DNA of 64,000 nucleotides, taken from NCBI GenBank assembly GCA_030627005.1, contig DAOUSW010000002.1, positions 27,568-91,567 on the forward strand, written 5' to 3'. Under the pieces are notes generated by a model that was given only the letters and a program-made list of their open reading frames with translations, ran no database searches and was not told the DNA's origin. The DNA comes from MTP4 sp9310u (GTDB lineage: Archaea > Halobacteriota > Methanosarcinia > Methanosarcinales > Methanosarcinaceae). The position numbers were made by a program, and so were the translations under genes. Position 1 is the first letter of the stretch, and each line of letters begins with the position of its first letter. This document shows, one piece after another, positions 54,700 to 64,000 of this stretch.

Positions 54700-56816
54700 T
54701 TAAATAAGTGCCATCGACTTATATACCGCATCAATCGGATCTTCGTAAAAGGAAATCTGGAACTTGCTAAACAGGTCAGGCGGCACTGTCGCAATCTTGC
54801 CTGCAGAAGCAATCGGGATAAGAACCCGTTTTGCCCCGGCATCCAGACAGACCTGCAAAAGGTCGGATAGTTCTTCAATTATATTTACTGACCCACCAAT
54901 CGTCATGCTCCCGAGAATGGCGGTTTGTTCCTGTACAGGTCTATCTATTGCTCCGGAACAGAGACTGACAAAACCTGCAAGGGCAAGGTCTTCGGACATG
55001 CCTACCCGTAGAGGTCCTGGACATGCAGGAAATAATCTTTCTCTTTTACGGAGATGCTCTGGCTTATGGATTTTGCGTTAGCCTTGAAGAAATTAAAGGC
55101 GGTTTTTATTGATTCCTTGGCCAGGGAACTTGAGCCCAAACCTGATTTCTCGTACTTCCCAGATCCTGTTACGATCTGGACTTCAAATTTGTAGACCCCA
55201 ATCTTATTCGATTGAGCCGAGGCAACGGCATAAACTTCCCCGGGTTTTGTGATTCCTGCGGGGATGATCTTGTTTCCTCCGCTTTCGGGCACAGGTACGA
55301 AGTCTTCTTTCATGTCTTCGTTGTCTATGTAGGAGAAATTAACATCGAAGAACTCGATTCCTCCGATCTTTTTGAGCTGCTCTTTTACGCGCCTCCTTCC
55401 GACAAGGGCATATTCAAGGATTTCCCTAGCCTGTTCTTTGGTGATTTCCTCGTCAGGGTAGATGAGTTTCATAAGGCCGGAAAAGGTCTTTTTTACAGCG
55501 ATTACATCCCGCTGGTTAAGGTTGTTTCCGAGCTTGAAGTAGCGGTTTATGTGGTCGGAATAGGAGCGTTTCCTCATTTCCCGGAAGAATTCTGCGATAT
55601 AGTCCACTATGAACTCGTACCTGTCCGTGAAGTGTTCGGGCCTGAATTTCGGGACTTCCCAGCCTGGCAGGTAGTAGTGCATCCGGTCGAAAAAGGCGGT
55701 GTCCCCGTTCATGGCATCCGGGAAGGGAGAGAAGAGGTGTGAGGTCTTTATGAGAGAGTCGATGCTCTGGTTTACGTTTCCTACAAACACGATGGATGCG
55801 TTTGCGTTTTTCTGTTCTTTTCCCCTTGCAAAAGAGCCGGAGGCCATGTAGTCCTTGAGGATCTGGACTCCGTCCTTGTCCTTGAAATGGATGCCAGCCA
55901 CTTCGTCAAAGGCAACAACGTCCCAGAGCCCTACGAGCCCGATCTGCCGGGTACCCATGTTGTAGAAAAGGTTTGCAACGGTAGTCTGCCCGCCTGAGAT
56001 CAGGATGGTGTTAGGGGAGATCTCCTTGTATATGTGGGATTTTCCGGTACTGCGCGGCCCGAGTTCACAGAGGTTGTAGTTGTTTTCCACAAGGGGCACA
56101 AGCCTTTCTAGCAGGTGCCACTTCGCAGGAGTTTCGAGCTGGGTGGGCTCCATCCCTACGCTTCTTAGCAGAACATCAATCCATTCATCTTTTGTGAAAT
56201 TTTTCCTTTCCTCCAGGATTTCCTGGATGTTCATATTCGGGATCTGGATGGGCTTAAGGTTGGAGATTATGAATGGGGAGGATGCTGCCTCTGTGGAATA
56301 TTCCATCTTGACCATGGACCAGATCCCACCCCCGAGCAGTTTGTTGTACCTTAAAACATAATCCGAATCAATCTCAATTCTTGTGATGCCAAGGTTGGAA
56401 AAGTCAGCTTCGTAAATATCCCGCTTTTCATTCAGTTTTACCGTGATCTTATCAATGATTGTGTAGTAGCCGGTTTCCCTGATTCTTGACTTGATTATTT
56501 CAGCTTCGTCAGGACGGACATAGTTCTGGGACAGGATACTCTTGACCATCTGGATGCCTTCCTGAATGACATCCTCATCATCATCGGCGCAGTAAGACCC
56601 GAGAAGGTATTCCAGGACATAGGCAGGGACGTTGTGCCCTACTTTCAAGAGTTTTGTAAGGTCTTTTCGAACAACCCTGCCTGGAAAGTACTGGTTCAGC
56701 TTTCTGTCGATATCAAGGGTTACTGTTTCGAGAGTTTCTTCGGTCATTTTATCTGCCCTTATGCCTTTTTTTGTGTATCTCCAGTTTCCGTTTTTCCGTT
56801 TTTCCTTTTCCAGCAT
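54700..56816 (-). pseudogene. brxL: BREX Lon-like protein BrxL, frameshifted before the protease domain
   Basis: Frame 1 (55002-56816, 604 codons) has the N-terminal domain and an AAA+ module with GPRSTGKSH (Walker A, about 250) and VVAFDEVAG (Walker B). It ends HVQDLYG then TAG. Frame 2 (54700-54999) continues at once with MSEDLALAGFVSLCSGA and GSMTIGGSVNIIEELSDL, the S16 Lon-type protease part. One missing G in the GGG run at 55005-55007 (GGGG expected) would join them as LYGVGMSED, a 703-residue BrxL. The break falls right before the presumed catalytic Ser (GMSED). Indel, sequencing error or -1 recoding are the options. Confidence 0.88.
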
Positions 56817-56872
56817 CTTTTTTTCAATTTTTTTACGCCCTTTCGTTTTAGCCTTAGTTTTAGCCTTTCTGT

Positions 56873-59566
56873 TTAGAAATCATCAAAATCACTGATAAGA
56901 AGACTGAGTTCGAAAGATTCTCTGGCAATGTCTTTGACTTCATCCGTATCTTCGTCAATCAGTCTCAGGTAATAGGTCTTATTTTTGAGGTTACTGCCGA
57001 GGGTGAGTATTACGGTGTACTGTCTTTTCTCAGGTTCATCGGATTTGCTGTCGGCAATGACCGTCATTTCGTCACTTACCATTCTATTCTGCTCGTTGTC
57101 AAGGTCCCAGAGCGAAACCCGGAAAGTGCGGGGTTTCTTTTTATCGGTTATTTTTTCGGTCTGGAATATCTTCACTTTAAACTTGTTGCTGGTGATCTTC
57201 TTGCGCTCGTTTATGACCGATACACCAACTTTGCCGTATCCGATCCCTTTCTTTTCGAGGGTTTTCTTGTTATCTTTGTGATTATACGTAAGTACAGGAA
57301 CCACGATTTCTTGAGGCGATATGCCTCCGTGGGCAAAGTTAAGTCCTCCCCCCTGCAGTTTGAACCTGAGATCTGCCTTTGGAGAGTATGCAAAAAGAGC
57401 TGGATGAGTATCGCCAAGAAGGTGACGCATATCAAACTTATGCATGTTCTCCAGTTTTATTTCCTGTTCAGTTAGAATAAACCTTCTTGTTGAATCTATG
57501 AGTAGTTGCTTATCGAAGGAAGAGCTGTCCAATTTATCAACGTTTTCCAGATCATCTCTTCTATAGACAAAACCATGGTCTGCTGTGACAACTACATTTG
57601 TTGCATTTAGAGAGTCAGTTAATCTTCTTATGAGTTTTTGAAGTTCGTCAACAGTGTCTTCGACTGCTTTAAATACACCTTCTTCAAGAGACCTTTTTTC
57701 TCCTGTGGAATCAATCTTATCATGATAGATGTAAACTACTCTTTTTCCTTTTATTAATTCCCTGGCTTCCTCTTTACTGCCTTTCATTATTTCATCATAA
57801 CTTGTTGCAATGGAATCCTCACATTTACTTTGCAAAATACGTTCTCTATTTGCACGGTTTTCCGATCCCATTCCATCTACAAATACCTCCTTGCCCCTGT
57901 ACTGCAAGCTTTCGTGAGGTAGTAAAGCCGCCATTCCCAGTTTTGTGTATGAAGGAAACACACCTGCCATATAGTTAAGGTCAACAAGGCCCCAGGTGTC
58001 CTTATTTATTCTCTCTTTTAATTCTGCAGCCACTTCGTAACGCATGGCATCAGAGATGACTACAACTGCACGGGCTTTGTCATTCTTGCTTATTATCCTT
58101 TGAACGTAATTTATATAGAAGTCCTGCTGGCTGTCGGCAAGCTCAAGCTTCCAATTCCCGTCCAGTTCGTAATCTACTAGATTGCTCCATTTCTGCAGCA
58201 ATTTACGGAGCAGTGTGTTGGTGTACAGGTTCTCAACCCGCTGCCGGAGTTTTCTCTTCAGGATGTCTTTTTCCTGTTCTTTATCAAAATAATAGTAGAA
58301 TTTCCTGTAAAAGTAATCTATCCGGTAGTAGGTTTCAGCGTATTTTTTGGACAGCTCATAGAGACTAGGGGTGTTTTCCAGCTCATCCGCTGCCTTCGGA
58401 TCATCATAATATTCTTTTGCAAAGCTGAAGAGCCTGACTGCATATTCAAGTGCATTATAGATGTTTTCATATTCCCTGTACCAGTGCCTGGTCCTCCGCT
58501 CTTCGATCCAGGCAAGGTAAGTTTTGAAGTCATTCACTGTAAGCCCGGTAGGGTTTGCCAGTTCGTTTACGATTCGAACGATAATAGCTTTATCAAAAGT
58601 CTCCACGGCTTCGGCTTCAAGGTATGTCTGCACATCACGTTTATCGAGCTCTGCCTGCAAGCCCTCTTCAAGGTCCCGGCCATTTTCTGCAAGCACGCTT
58701 TTGGCGTACTCCTCAAACTTTCTGGAATCCTGAAAGCTGTCCATCCAGTGCTTTAAAAAGATCTGCCCTTCGTTCTCCTTCCGGTTGACATACTGCTCAT
58801 ACTCCTGCAGGGAAATCCCGGAATAACGCTTGATGTGTGTGATCAGGAAACTCAGGAATAGCTTCTTCAGGGTAGGGTTACTTGCCGTAAACCCGAACTC
58901 CTCTTTTGCCAGCTCCCAGAATTCCTTTTCCAGCTCGAATTTGGAAATATTCTCCCAGACCGGATTCTCCCCTTCCTCCAGCCCCCGGAGCAAAATGTCC
59001 CTTACGATCTGTTTGAAGTCAAGGGTCTGCGTCCTCGAAAACACCGCAAAAAAGCCCAGCAGAAACTCCTTTTCCCGCCAGTCCGGCTGATATAGCCTCT
59101 TTAAGGGCTGGACCCTCTCCTTCTGGTTGGCAAAGAACTTCTGGTATCTGGTAAAGAAATCGTCCAGCTCGTACCCGTCAATCTCAAACTCACTCTTGAT
59201 GTCCGAAATCCGGCTGTTCTCAAATCTGGAGGAATAAAGCTGGATATCAAAAAGCCAGTTATCCTCATGTTCCCTTTCCGGCGCCGGGCAGTAAACAAGG
59301 TAGTCCGACTCCGTATCCTCTATTTCAAGCAGCTTCTTTGTTTCAAAATAGCTGTTATTCAGGAGATGGAATTCAATATTGTGCTCTTTCAGGATTTGTA
59401 TTATCTCATTCAACTCCGAACTGGGAGCCCGTTTTTCATCATCCCATGCCGTCCTGTCCTTATCAAACCAGAAAACGATTTTTCTCTTCTCGTAATCTGC
59501 CAGTTCCGAAGGGTCAAATTTCCTGAGTATACTCTGGATTGTTTTTTCAACGTTGACCATGAACAT
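56873..59566 (-). CDS. pglZ: BREX phosphatase-like protein PglZ, type A
   Basis: 897 residues. The alkaline-phosphatase-fold core has ARAVVVISDAMRYEVAAEL (metal ligand Asp) at about 490-510 and NVVVTADHGFVYRRDDL (Asp-His pair) at about 640-660; N-terminal region VFWFDKDRTAWDD is typical. Length fits PglZ type A of type 1 BREX. It acts with BrxL, BrxC and PglX in phage exclusion. Here only brxL lies downstream (56-bp gap); brxC and pglX, expected just upstream, are not present up to 64 kb. Possible starts: 59566 (MFMVNVEK) or ATG 59560. Confidence 0.92.
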   Translation of the reverse strand: MFMVNVEKTIQSILRKFDPSELADYEKRKIVFWFDKDRTAWDDEKRAPSSELNEIIQILKEHNIEFHLLNNSYFETKKLLEIEDTESDYLVYCPAPEREHEDNWLFDIQLYSSRFENSRISDIKSEFEIDGYELDDFFTRYQKFFANQKERVQPLKRLYQPDWREKEFLLGFFAVFSRTQTLDFKQIVRDILLRGLEEGENPVWENISKFELEKEFWELAKEEFGFTASNPTLKKLFLSFLITHIKRYSGISLQEYEQYVNRKENEGQIFLKHWMDSFQDSRKFEEYAKSVLAENGRDLEEGLQAELDKRDVQTYLEAEAVETFDKAIIVRIVNELANPTGLTVNDFKTYLAWIEERRTRHWYREYENIYNALEYAVRLFSFAKEYYDDPKAADELENTPSLYELSKKYAETYYRIDYFYRKFYYYFDKEQEKDILKRKLRQRVENLYTNTLLRKLLQKWSNLVDYELDGNWKLELADSQQDFYINYVQRIISKNDKARAVVVISDAMRYEVAAELKERINKDTWGLVDLNYMAGVFPSYTKLGMAALLPHESLQYRGKEVFVDGMGSENRANRERILQSKCEDSIATSYDEIMKGSKEEARELIKGKRVVYIYHDKIDSTGEKRSLEEGVFKAVEDTVDELQKLIRRLTDSLNATNVVVTADHGFVYRRDDLENVDKLDSSSFDKQLLIDSTRRFILTEQEIKLENMHKFDMRHLLGDTHPALFAYSPKADLRFKLQGGGLNFAHGGISPQEIVVPVLTYNHKDNKKTLEKKGIGYGKVGVSVINERKKITSNKFKVKIFQTEKITDKKKPRTFRVSLWDLDNEQNRMVSDEMTVIADSKSDEPEKRQYTVILTLGSNLKNKTYYLRLIDEDTDEVKDIARESFELSLLISDFDDF

Positions 59567-60206
59567 CCATATCCTGTTAGTAATTCAAAAGGGTTCAAAT
59601 GAGAGCTAAATATTAAGGTACCTTATTTATGAAATACTCTTTGATTTTTAAAAGATTTTGCTAATCTGTAGAGGATGTTTCAATTATTAATACATAATCT
59701 GAAGCCGAAAAGAAGTGATTACCAGAGCAATAAGAGGTCAAAATTTTAAAAATGATCACCGTAATCAGATTGAAGGCTGACTAATAATCAAAAAATCTAA
59801 AAAAGAAGGTGGAAACAGGATGAAAACAAGAAGGAGACAAGATGAAAACAGGAAGAAAAAACAAAATGAAAACAAGGCGGAAGCAGGATGAAAACAAGAT
59901 GGAAAGATGAGGTTTCTAACCTCTATGTTGAAAAATAAAATTCTACTCTCAAGTAAAAATGTACAGATCCATTACCTTTTTAAGAATTCCATAACCTCTT
60001 TCTCAGACTTTGCATACCGAGATACAGGAGGTTTGGATTTTTCATTCTTCTCAAATAGAGAATGTAACTTATTAATGGCAACAGGGTCTGATATGTACAA
60101 AGTGTTTTGTTCCAGATATCTCGAAGCCATTTCTACACCCCTTATCGTTTAATCCTGCCTTTTAAAACTATATGTGTTCTTATTTGATATATGTTCTTTC
60201 CCTTAA
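59567..60206. other. spacer upstream of pglZ with purine-rich repeats
   Basis: 640 bp. A stretch at about 59805-59905 repeats GATGAAAACAAG/GGAAACAGGATG several times. The only coding candidate is the 52-codon minus-strand ORF at 59972-60130. The + strand ORF here is its antisense. The usual BREX genes upstream of pglZ are absent. Confidence 0.5.
59972..60130 (-). CDS. possible 52-residue protein
   Basis: ATG 60130 to TAA 59972: MASRYLEQNTLYISDPVAIN, then a charged helical tail (SEKEVMEFLKR). Length and charge would fit a small antitoxin-like or regulatory peptide, but there is no strong ribosome site and no family recognised. It lies 77 bp downstream of the split GNAT gene on the same strand. 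Confidence 0.3.
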   Translation of the reverse strand: MASRYLEQNTLYISDPVAINKLHSLFEKNEKSKPPVSRYAKSEKEVMEFLKR

Positions 60207-61234
60207 TCATTCCCTGTTTAAATATTTTACTAATTGCATCCTCTCTATCCCGTCTTCCTGAAGTTCGGACTGCAATTCTATAAACCCATTGTCCTTATAA
60301 AATATCACCACGGAATCGGCTTCCTTATTTGCTTCAAGCCAGACAATGGTCCCTCCTAATAACCCGATGCAGCCATAAACAATGTTTACGGCTTCGTCAA
60401 GCAGGTATTTTCCTTCAAAGTTGTATTTAAACATGTCATTTTTCCCTAACTGGGCAATAAAGTAAGAAGGAATCACTTCCTGTTCTCTCAGCAGGTTCAT
60501 ATCCTTTTTTGCTTCCTGCTCAATTTGCTCTGGTCCACTTTCAGTATTTTCAAAGCCAGGGCGAAAAATCCAAGGACGAAGAAGTTTTCATCGTCACTGT
60601 TCTTTCTATCAAGTATAAGGTATGACCTGCATATTGATCTGTCATCAAACCTTTCCATATTGCACCGCACAAAATCCTGGATATCGGGGTCCTTTGCGCA
60701 GTAGAAACTGCTCAATGTCCTTTCCACTTTCCCTTTATCAACAAATTCCGTAAGCTGTTTATACGAAACAACAATTGGATCGAGCTCAAGCTCAAAAGAG
60801 TTAAAATAATCCCTTATCCCGACAAGCTCAAGATCTTCCAGTTTGCTTTCCCCAGGCAGCTGTGAATTTAAAAACTCCATACCTTCAGGACTTATGGAAA
60901 TCAGCCCATCCTCCCCATCCTGAATGAACCGTATCATTTTCAGGTACTTGAAAACCCAGTAGATTTCCCCCTTGAATTCAAAGACTTCATCATCCGGGCC
61001 TTCCTGCCGATCCTGCCGAAAACCGCTCCGGACTTTAAAGTCCTCAACCAGTCTTGTTTCAAGGTCAGAATACCTGCACCTCCCAGACCCGCAAATATTC
61101 TTAACCATTTGACTGATGACAGTTTCAAAACACGGCAGTTTGACGTTTTGTCCACTCAAAGTTATCATGTCCCTGAGAAATGGAGAAAATAATGACCAAC
61201 TCACGTCCCAATCTGTATTAAATTTTGCGAACAA
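60207..61234 (-). pseudogene. GNAT acetyltransferase with N-terminal helical domain, split by a frameshift at A6
   Basis: Frame 1 (60497-61234, 245 codons) has a winged-helix-like N-terminal part, then DIQDFVRCNMERFDD, SYLILDRK and FFVLGFFALALKIL, the first half of a GNAT domain. It ends KLSRKQKRI then TGA. Frame 2 (60207-60500) overlaps by ATGA and starts MNLLREQEV, IPSYFIAQLGKNDMF and VIFYKDNGF, the second half with the acetyl-CoA loop. The CAAAAAAGG at the junction allows one-base slippage. Such GNATs can be toxin-like. It occupies the place where BREX genes would be expected. Confidence 0.7.
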
Positions 61235-61482
61235 TGCCCTAAATTTTCCAATATTGTATTAGTACTTCCCAAGCTGCCAATAAATTCCGGGGCTTCCTTG
61301 GTTACAGGGCGTGTTTATAGCGTGTTTGTAGCGTGTTTGTGGTGCTTTTGGCGTCTTTATGTCTCCCATTGTCCCCTTCAGATTGGATTTTTCTTTTCAA
61401 AATACCCGGAAAAGTCAAACGTGATTCCCGAATTCAGTTATTCTAAGGACCTTTTTTCGGATTCGCCAGATTTGAGAAGGTA
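61235..61482. other. spacer between helicase and GNAT gene
   Basis: About 250 bp without a supported gene; contains short direct repeats GTGTTTGTAGCGTGTTTGT near 61310-61340. Confidence 0.4.
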
Positions 61483-63393
61483 TTAATTTTCATTTTTAAC
61501 TTCTATTATTTCCCAACCAGCCTCTATTAAGTACTTTTCATTGCCAGAAACACCCTCTTTGTGTGCAGCTACGCATAGCAAACAAGTTGGCCTTGTCATG
61601 CCTACATAGGCCATTTTTAGAGACGTCTCTAAAATATTGTTTATCGTATTATTCCGGCTTGTTAAATATTTTATAATCCTCTTTACATCCGTATCCCTCT
61701 TGTACCATGTTTCAAGGTAGAGAGTGGCTGTGTGTGTTTCTCCCTTAACACTATGAACTGTAGCGACTTCAATATTGACATCAAATTTATTATATATATT
61801 AGAATCTGGAAGTTGTTCTCTTCTCTCCTCATTACGATTTTCAAAAAACTCATTGAGCTTTTTAATATCTACATCCTCAAAGTACTGACAAAAATCATCC
61901 ACAATAAAATCTTTGAATTGTTCTGTAATATCTTCTCCAGAATGAATTTTCAAACACCAATCTGCGGCATTTGAGTTAAAATTGTCTAAAATATCCCCCT
62001 GTTTTTCTTTTAAATATTGAATTAACGTCCTTTCAGTGAATTGGTAAGAGGTATCTGGATTACTTACTTCAAGAATTTTTAGCGCTTTTAAGAGAGCATT
62101 TAGCATTAATTGCCTATAATAACCAGCACCTTCAATTTTTATTAGACTTTCATCTACTTTTTGCAGATACTCATTCAAGAAATCTAACTCAATTTTGTGG
62201 GGATGAGACTTTTTTTTAAAATTAGGATAATATGAGGATAAAGTCCTATTACCTCGACTCTCTTTTCCTACCCACCCTACAGCTTTAAAGACACTGTCTC
62301 CGCCACATAGATTGTGTTCATTTATAATTTCCACGAAGTATGGAAGTACTAAACCGATTGTCTCATCATCGAACACCAAGAATTTTGGCTGTATATCTTG
62401 AACCGATGAATCACCAACAACATTTTGCTCATGTACGCAAAGTTTTTGGGTAATTTCAGCAATTGAACTTGAAAATCTTTTACTCCCGTTAATACATAAG
62501 CAATCATCGGTTTCCAATGTATTATGTTCTTCAAAAAAACCATCATATATCGCTTGGTTTCTATCACCAAATTTCTGTATGATTACATTCGAAGCATCAA
62601 ATATTTGCTCCAGAATTGAATTCTGATTTGAATTTGTATCCTGCATTTCATCGACAAAAACAAAGGAAAATCTCTCTGAAAATGCTTTTTTTAGCATTTC
62701 ACCAAAATCATCCAAATATTTAAATGCTAAGGAATATGCATCTTCATAATGTAAGATTCCTTCTTTTAGCAAATCTTTTTTTATTTCAAATAGTTGTTGA
62801 TATGAATTACTTTTTTTGCCTATATTCAACTTATTTCCAATATTATCATAGAAACATTCATTTGTAAAGTCAAATCTTATTCCTTTTACATACTCAAACT
62901 CGAAATCCAGTCTTGGTTTTAATTTATTGTATATCCATCCTCTTAGACCCCCATATCTTGGAAGTTTTCGGTATCTTCTGATTAGTTCATAATCATAGGA
63001 ATCCGAGTCAATTTTAAAGGGTCTTGTATCATAATAAAAGATACACGCAGGAATAGCAAAATATTTATCAACAAATGATTGAATTGTCCCAAAGTAGTTA
63101 GGATAAGAAAATAATATATCTCCTTTTTTACCCAATTTCCCCTTGATTTCATTAATTGCTACGTTCGTATGAGTTAAAACGCATATTCCTTTATTGTCCT
63201 GTAAGGGCATTCTTTGAGCAAGGATAGCCAACTTAGCCAATAATGTAGTTGTTTTTCCACTTCCAGGGCAGGCTTGGATATCTTTAGATTCCATGCATTT
63301 TATGACAGTTCTTCTTTCGGAATCAAAAGTGCAACCTTCTGGCAAAAGTTTTTTCTCGGCATACTCAATATCCCCATCCGAGATCTCAATCAT
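61483..63393 (-). CDS. UvrD/Rep-like superfamily 1 helicase, Gabija GajB-like
   Basis: 636 residues. Helicase motifs in order: I QACPGSGKTTTLL (about 39), Ia VLTHTNVA, II FVFVDEMQDTNSNQ (about 246), III QKFGDRNQAIYDGF (about 280), V VATVHSVKGETHTA (about 545), VI MAYVGMTRPTCLL (about 600). All are intact, so it should be an active ATPase. It is larger than typical GajB (about 500). Its ATG overlaps the end of the OLD-family nuclease gene by 8 bases, the layout of Gabija defence systems, where GajB joins a GajA tetramer and the complex degrades phage DNA. Confidence 0.85.
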   Translation of the reverse strand: MIEISDGDIEYAEKKLLPEGCTFDSERRTVIKCMESKDIQACPGSGKTTTLLAKLAILAQRMPLQDNKGICVLTHTNVAINEIKGKLGKKGDILFSYPNYFGTIQSFVDKYFAIPACIFYYDTRPFKIDSDSYDYELIRRYRKLPRYGGLRGWIYNKLKPRLDFEFEYVKGIRFDFTNECFYDNIGNKLNIGKKSNSYQQLFEIKKDLLKEGILHYEDAYSLAFKYLDDFGEMLKKAFSERFSFVFVDEMQDTNSNQNSILEQIFDASNVIIQKFGDRNQAIYDGFFEEHNTLETDDCLCINGSKRFSSSIAEITQKLCVHEQNVVGDSSVQDIQPKFLVFDDETIGLVLPYFVEIINEHNLCGGDSVFKAVGWVGKESRGNRTLSSYYPNFKKKSHPHKIELDFLNEYLQKVDESLIKIEGAGYYRQLMLNALLKALKILEVSNPDTSYQFTERTLIQYLKEKQGDILDNFNSNAADWCLKIHSGEDITEQFKDFIVDDFCQYFEDVDIKKLNEFFENRNEERREQLPDSNIYNKFDVNIEVATVHSVKGETHTATLYLETWYKRDTDVKRIIKYLTSRNNTINNILETSLKMAYVGMTRPTCLLCVAAHKEGVSGNEKYLIEAGWEIIEVKNEN

Positions 63394-64000
63394 CGGATGC
63401 CTCCTTTTCTAACTCTCCAGACGTGGCATAAGTTATAGCATCAATGATATATTTGAAATTCGAATCACTTATTAGCTTTTCTTTAAGATCGTTTTGATCA
63501 GAATATTCTTCTAATATTTCGGAAAAGCATTGAGCAACAATAGCTTTCGAAATACTTCCTTTGAGTTGGATATTATTATAAATCTCAAAAGCTATTCTTT
63601 CATTAACCCATTCATCATTCCATTTCTTAATATCTGAGTTTACTTTCTTATCCACTTGTATCTTCTTTTTTTCTGTTAAGGTGAGGACATTACTGTTCTT
63701 AATTTTTCTGCCTTGTAATACAGCTCTGTAAAAATCGATTTTGAGATCACTTAATGCAATAGCATATTCTAAAGTCCAATCTTTAGAAATAAATGCCTTT
63801 ACAGGAAGTCCATTATAACGAGCTTCTTTTTCTTTTATCGCATTTTCAGCTCTTTGTGAATAATTAAGTTCAGTTTGTTCTTCATCTTGTTCTTCTTCAT
63901 CTTGTTCTTCTTCATCTTGTTCTTCTTCATCTTGTTCTTCTTCAGTTTGTTCTTCTTCAGTTTGTTCTTCTTCAGTTTGTTCTTTACCTTTTCTTTTATT
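63386..64000 (-). CDS. C-terminal part of an OLD-family nuclease, Gabija GajA-like (starts outside window)
   Basis: About 204 codons are visible from the window edge to 63386; the frame is open to base 64000, so GTG 63653-63655 is not the start. The part holds a Glu/Gln/Asp repeat linker, then VKAFISKDWTLEYAIALSD, matching the W-T-L-E-Y block of OLD-type TOPRIM nucleases, and a helical end (IAFEIYNNIQLKGSISKAIVAQ). The ATPase domain would be upstream, outside the window. Coupled to the GajB-like helicase by overlap. Confidence 0.75.
   Translation of the reverse strand, partial: NKRKGKEQTEEEQTEEEQTEEEQDEEEQDEEEQDEEEQDEEQTELNYSQRAENAIKEKEARYNGLPVKAFISKDWTLEYAIALSDLKIDFYRAVLQGRKIKNSNVLTLTEKKKIQVDKKVNSDIKKWNDEWVNERIAFEIYNNIQLKGSISKAIVAQCFSEILEEYSDQNDLKEKLISDSNFKYIIDAITYATSGELEKEASDD
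63878..63985. repeat. 15-bp tandem repeat coding EEEQ(T/D)
   Basis: About seven units of ttcttcttcatcttg / ttcttcttcagtttg on the + strand lie in frame in the nuclease gene and encode E-E-E-Q-D or E-E-E-Q-T in its TOPRIM linker. Confidence 0.9.

Noticed and set aside
55002..55004. Pyrrolysine read-through of the TAG ending BrxL frame 1
   Set aside because: TAG can code pyrrolysine in Methanosarcina, but reading on in the same frame gives ACPKTLPLQV and not the Lon domain, which is in another frame.
59907..60152. 81-codon + strand ORF near pglZ
   Set aside because: No ribosome site; antisense to a slightly more credible 52-codon minus-strand ORF.

Overview
The window reads as an archaeal chromosome, most probably Methanosarcina or a close relative. 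This is inferred from archaeal TATA-type promoters, a FilR1-type winged-helix regulator of the kind common in Methanosarcina, AT-rich spacers between GC-moderate genes, and soluble methanogen-style dicarboxylate enzymes.

Layout. (1) 1-6.5 kb: mixed chromosomal genes, namely a partial ORF, a FilR1-type regulator, an MBL hydrolase, a HEAT-repeat protein and two small proteins. (2) 6.5-17.3 kb: six co-oriented paralogues with one shared leader (MPEHQQ...), an acidic tandem-repeat stalk, usually a DUF4157 zinc-peptidase-like domain (HEAWH), and a different C-terminus each. They share a promoter/5' leader module. Pseudogene debris lies between them: a chagasin-type inhibitor and the 5' end of an AAA+ ATPase gene. 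(3) 18.5-43.5 kb: an extracellular contractile injection system (eCIS) on the + strand. It has an AAA+ ATPase, DUF4255 protein, sheath, two tube proteins, small assembly proteins, a giant repeat protein, LysM adaptor, spike hub and tip, PAAR-like protein, gp25, two baseplate-J proteins, a tail-protein-I-like protein and a YGKLMT-motif protein. A decayed eighth-type relic of the DUF4157 leader lies beyond its far end (45.2-45.6 kb). (4) 45.7-53.6 kb, minus strand: aspartase/fumarase family, a soluble fumarate reductase/succinate dehydrogenase pair, a TPP enzyme and an aldehyde dehydrogenase. Together these look like a C4-dicarboxylate module with a 2-oxoglutarate decarboxylase/succinic semialdehyde dehydrogenase bypass, and it is punctuated by two copies of a MITE-like element. 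(5) 53.9-64 kb, minus strand: a defence island with an RNase III-like protein, BREX BrxL (frameshifted) and PglZ, a split GNAT, and a Gabija-like UvrD helicase plus OLD/TOPRIM nuclease that runs off the window.

How it works together. The DUF4157 proteins are the probable cargo or effectors of the eCIS. However, the only sheath gene carries a frameshift and an in-frame TGA, and the giant protein, first baseplate-J and tail-I genes are each interrupted, so this copy may be non-functional unless some breaks are sequencing errors in homopolymers. The recurrent theme is slippage at short repeats: AG and TG dinucleotides, G7, C6 and A6 runs, and 12-15-bp Lys/Glu-coding repeats.
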